Part shown: piece by piece, positions 7,480 to 8,720 of the stretch
Layout: each line of letters opens with the position of its first letter
Position numbering within the stretch: position 1 is the first letter of the stretch
From: Verrucomicrobiota bacterium
GTDB lineage: Bacteria; Verrucomicrobiota; Verrucomicrobiia; Verrucomicrobiales; DEV007
Direction of reading: 5' to 3'
Assembly (NCBI GenBank): GCA_027618625.1
Contig: JAQCER010000085.1
Coordinates: forward strand, 1-8,720
Length of the DNA: 8,720 nucleotides
Made by a program: the position numbers and the translations under genes
The notes under the pieces: model-generated
The model's database searches: none
The model's input: the letters and a program-made list of their open reading frames with translations, nothing else
Told to the model about the DNA's origin: nothing

Positions 7480-8720
7480 ATGGCGAAAATTGTAATTATT
7501 GACGACGAAGCGGCTATTCTCGACTTGATGTCGCAGCTATGCCGCAGACTGGGCCACGAGGTCTCCTCATTCCAAACTGGTAAAGATGGAATGGAGGCGA
7601 TCGCGAAGCGTCAGCCTGAACTATTGATCGTGGATCTTCGGATTGGCGATATGAACGGGCTCCAGATCATCGAACGTTGCCAGCAGGAACATCCTGGAAT
7701 GGCAGTGATCATGGTAACTGGCTACGGTAGTGTGGAGACTGCAGTAGAAGCGATGAAACTTGGGGCCTTTGATTACCTGACCAAGCCATTCGAATTGGAT
7801 GACTTGCAGCGAACCGTCAATCGCGCCATCGAGTCGGTGGGAGTATCCACATCCACCCCAGCACAATCTCGCAGAGCATTCGAAGAGGTTAGCCTGACCA
7901 CCGAAACCAAACTCATCGGGCAAAGCAGCCCCATGCTGCGCATCCTTGAGCTGGTAAAAAAAGTCGCGGACAATGACAGCCCAATCCTCCTGCAGGGAGA
8001 GTTTGGCGCCGGAAAGCAGATGGTTGCCCGGGCGATTCACAACGCCAGCCTGCGCGTAGATGCGCCTTTCAAAGTCCTGCCCTGTTCATCACTGCCTGAG
8101 GAATTACTTGAGCAGGAACTCTTCGGCACCGGATCGACCAACACGATTTTCAACCGTGCCCATGGGGGCACCATCGTCCTCGAAGAAATCGACATGCTCC
8201 CCGTACGTTTGCAGTCGCAGCTCGATTCCTTCCTCGAAGATGTGACCAAACGCCGCATGGCCGGTCAGCTTCCAGAAGCCATGGACTTCCGCTTCATTGC
8301 CACCTGCACGGAAAAACTGGAAGATCACATCGCCAAGGGATCCTTCCGCGAAGACCTTTACTACCGCATTTCGATCATCCCGATTGACATCCCGCCGCTT
8401 CGCAGTCGCCGGGAAGACATCGCCCCGCTTGCCGACCACTTCCTGAACGGTCACGCCAAGATGAGCGGCACCACCGTCAAGGAAATCGACAAGTATGCGA
8501 TGAAACTCCTCGACAGCTACGGCTGGCCCGGAAACGTTGCTGAGCTTCAGAACACGATCGAACGCGCCTGCGCATTTGCCGAAGACAACCGCATCCGCCC
8601 GGTCGATCTTCCACCGAAGATCACCCAGAAAGTCGAGATCAGCGACGAAGAAAACGAAGCCGTAAAGCACACCCTGCCAATCGGCACCAAGCTTTCCGAG
8701 TTCATCAAGAAACAGGAGCG
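7480..8720 (+). CDS. NtrC-family response regulator with degenerate AAA+ domain (partial)
   Basis: The first 413 residues are present; the C-terminal end, normally a Fis-type helix-turn-helix, lies beyond the window. The receiver domain is intact: acidic pair Asp8/Asp9, phospho-acceptor Asp52 (IVDLRIGDMNG), Thr80 and Lys102 (TKPF). An AAA+ domain starts at about 143 (LIGQSSPMLRIL). Walker A is GEFGAGKQ (173-180), where the family has GESGTGKE. After ELFG (213-216) the chain goes to HGGT (228-231) with only 12 residues between ELFG and GGT, against about 21 in NtrC, and the GAFTGA loop that contacts sigma-54 is gone. Walker B is TIVLEEID (231-238) with Glu in place of the usual Asp. FREDLYYRI, with its conserved arginines, is kept. 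In the sensor II motif GWPGNVAELQN the usual Arg is Ala354. A standard sigma-54 activator role is therefore unlikely; a phosphorylation-controlled DNA-binding role without ATP-driven remodelling fits better. The ATG start is natural for the receiver fold. Confidence 0.88.
   Translation, partial: MAKIVIIDDEAAILDLMSQLCRRLGHEVSSFQTGKDGMEAIAKRQPELLIVDLRIGDMNGLQIIERCQQEHPGMAVIMVTGYGSVETAVEAMKLGAFDYLTKPFELDDLQRTVNRAIESVGVSTSTPAQSRRAFEEVSLTTETKLIGQSSPMLRILELVKKVADNDSPILLQGEFGAGKQMVARAIHNASLRVDAPFKVLPCSSLPEELLEQELFGTGSTNTIFNRAHGGTIVLEEIDMLPVRLQSQLDSFLEDVTKRRMAGQLPEAMDFRFIATCTEKLEDHIAKGSFREDLYYRISIIPIDIPPLRSRREDIAPLADHFLNGHAKMSGTTVKEIDKYAMKLLDSYGWPGNVAELQNTIERACAFAEDNRIRPVDLPPKITQKVEISDEENEAVKHTLPIGTKLSEFIKKQE

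Noticed and set aside
8104..8670. Minus-strand open frame of 188 codons opposite the response regulator
   Set aside because: It is antisense to conserved AAA+ motifs that are read cleanly on the plus strand. There is no recognisable domain and no independent upstream signal.

Overview
The window looks like chromosomal sequence of a PVC-group bacterium, most likely Verrucomicrobiota, with Planctomycetota as the alternative. This rests on three signs: an exported PQQ-type beta-propeller protein whose mature N-terminus carries the 'WPEFRGPSQDG' motif common in that superphylum, an MFS transporter with a long conserved 'NPVVATMF...LNILHAGWP' stretch, and mostly absent Shine-Dalgarno sites. Phylum is an inference and genus cannot be told. 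There are no tRNAs, rRNAs, CRISPR arrays, insertion sequences or phage genes, so this looks like ordinary chromosome rather than an island.

Layout: (1) positions 1-474, minus strand, the N-terminal part of an MFS permease that runs off the left edge. (2) 475-791, a divergent intergenic region with no gene. (3) 792-4595, a tight plus-strand run: a secreted PQQ-like propeller protein, a soluble GAF-PAS-PAS sensor histidine kinase of the HisKA_3 (NarX/DegS-like) type, and adenine phosphoribosyltransferase (apt), with gaps of 15 and about 29 bases. (4) 4683-7262, a large exported TPR-repeat protein, followed by a probable hairpin terminator. (5) 7263-7479, an AT-rich regulatory region with a striking 12+5 bp nested inverted repeat. 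(6) 7480 to the right edge, an NtrC-family response regulator that is cut off before its DNA-binding domain.

Two points matter most. First, the sequence as given reads the kinase and apt as one 839-residue open frame, but this is best explained by a frameshift near 3927-3934. The expected C-terminal end of the kinase ATPase domain continues in the next frame to a stop at 4030-4032, and apt has its own ATG at 4062. The apparent kinase-APRT fusion should not be taken at face value.

Second, the NtrC-like regulator has an intact receiver domain but a degraded AAA+ domain. The GAFTGA sigma-54 contact loop is missing, the Walker B Asp is Glu, the residue after the Walker A Lys is Gln instead of Glu, and the sensor II Arg is Ala. 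It is therefore unlikely to be a normal sigma-54 activator and may regulate by another route.

How the genes cooperate is uncertain. The propeller and TPR proteins probably act beyond the cytoplasmic membrane, and apt is purine-salvage housekeeping. The kinase (HisKA_3) and the response regulator (NtrC class) belong to families that do not normally pair, so each is likely to have its partner elsewhere.
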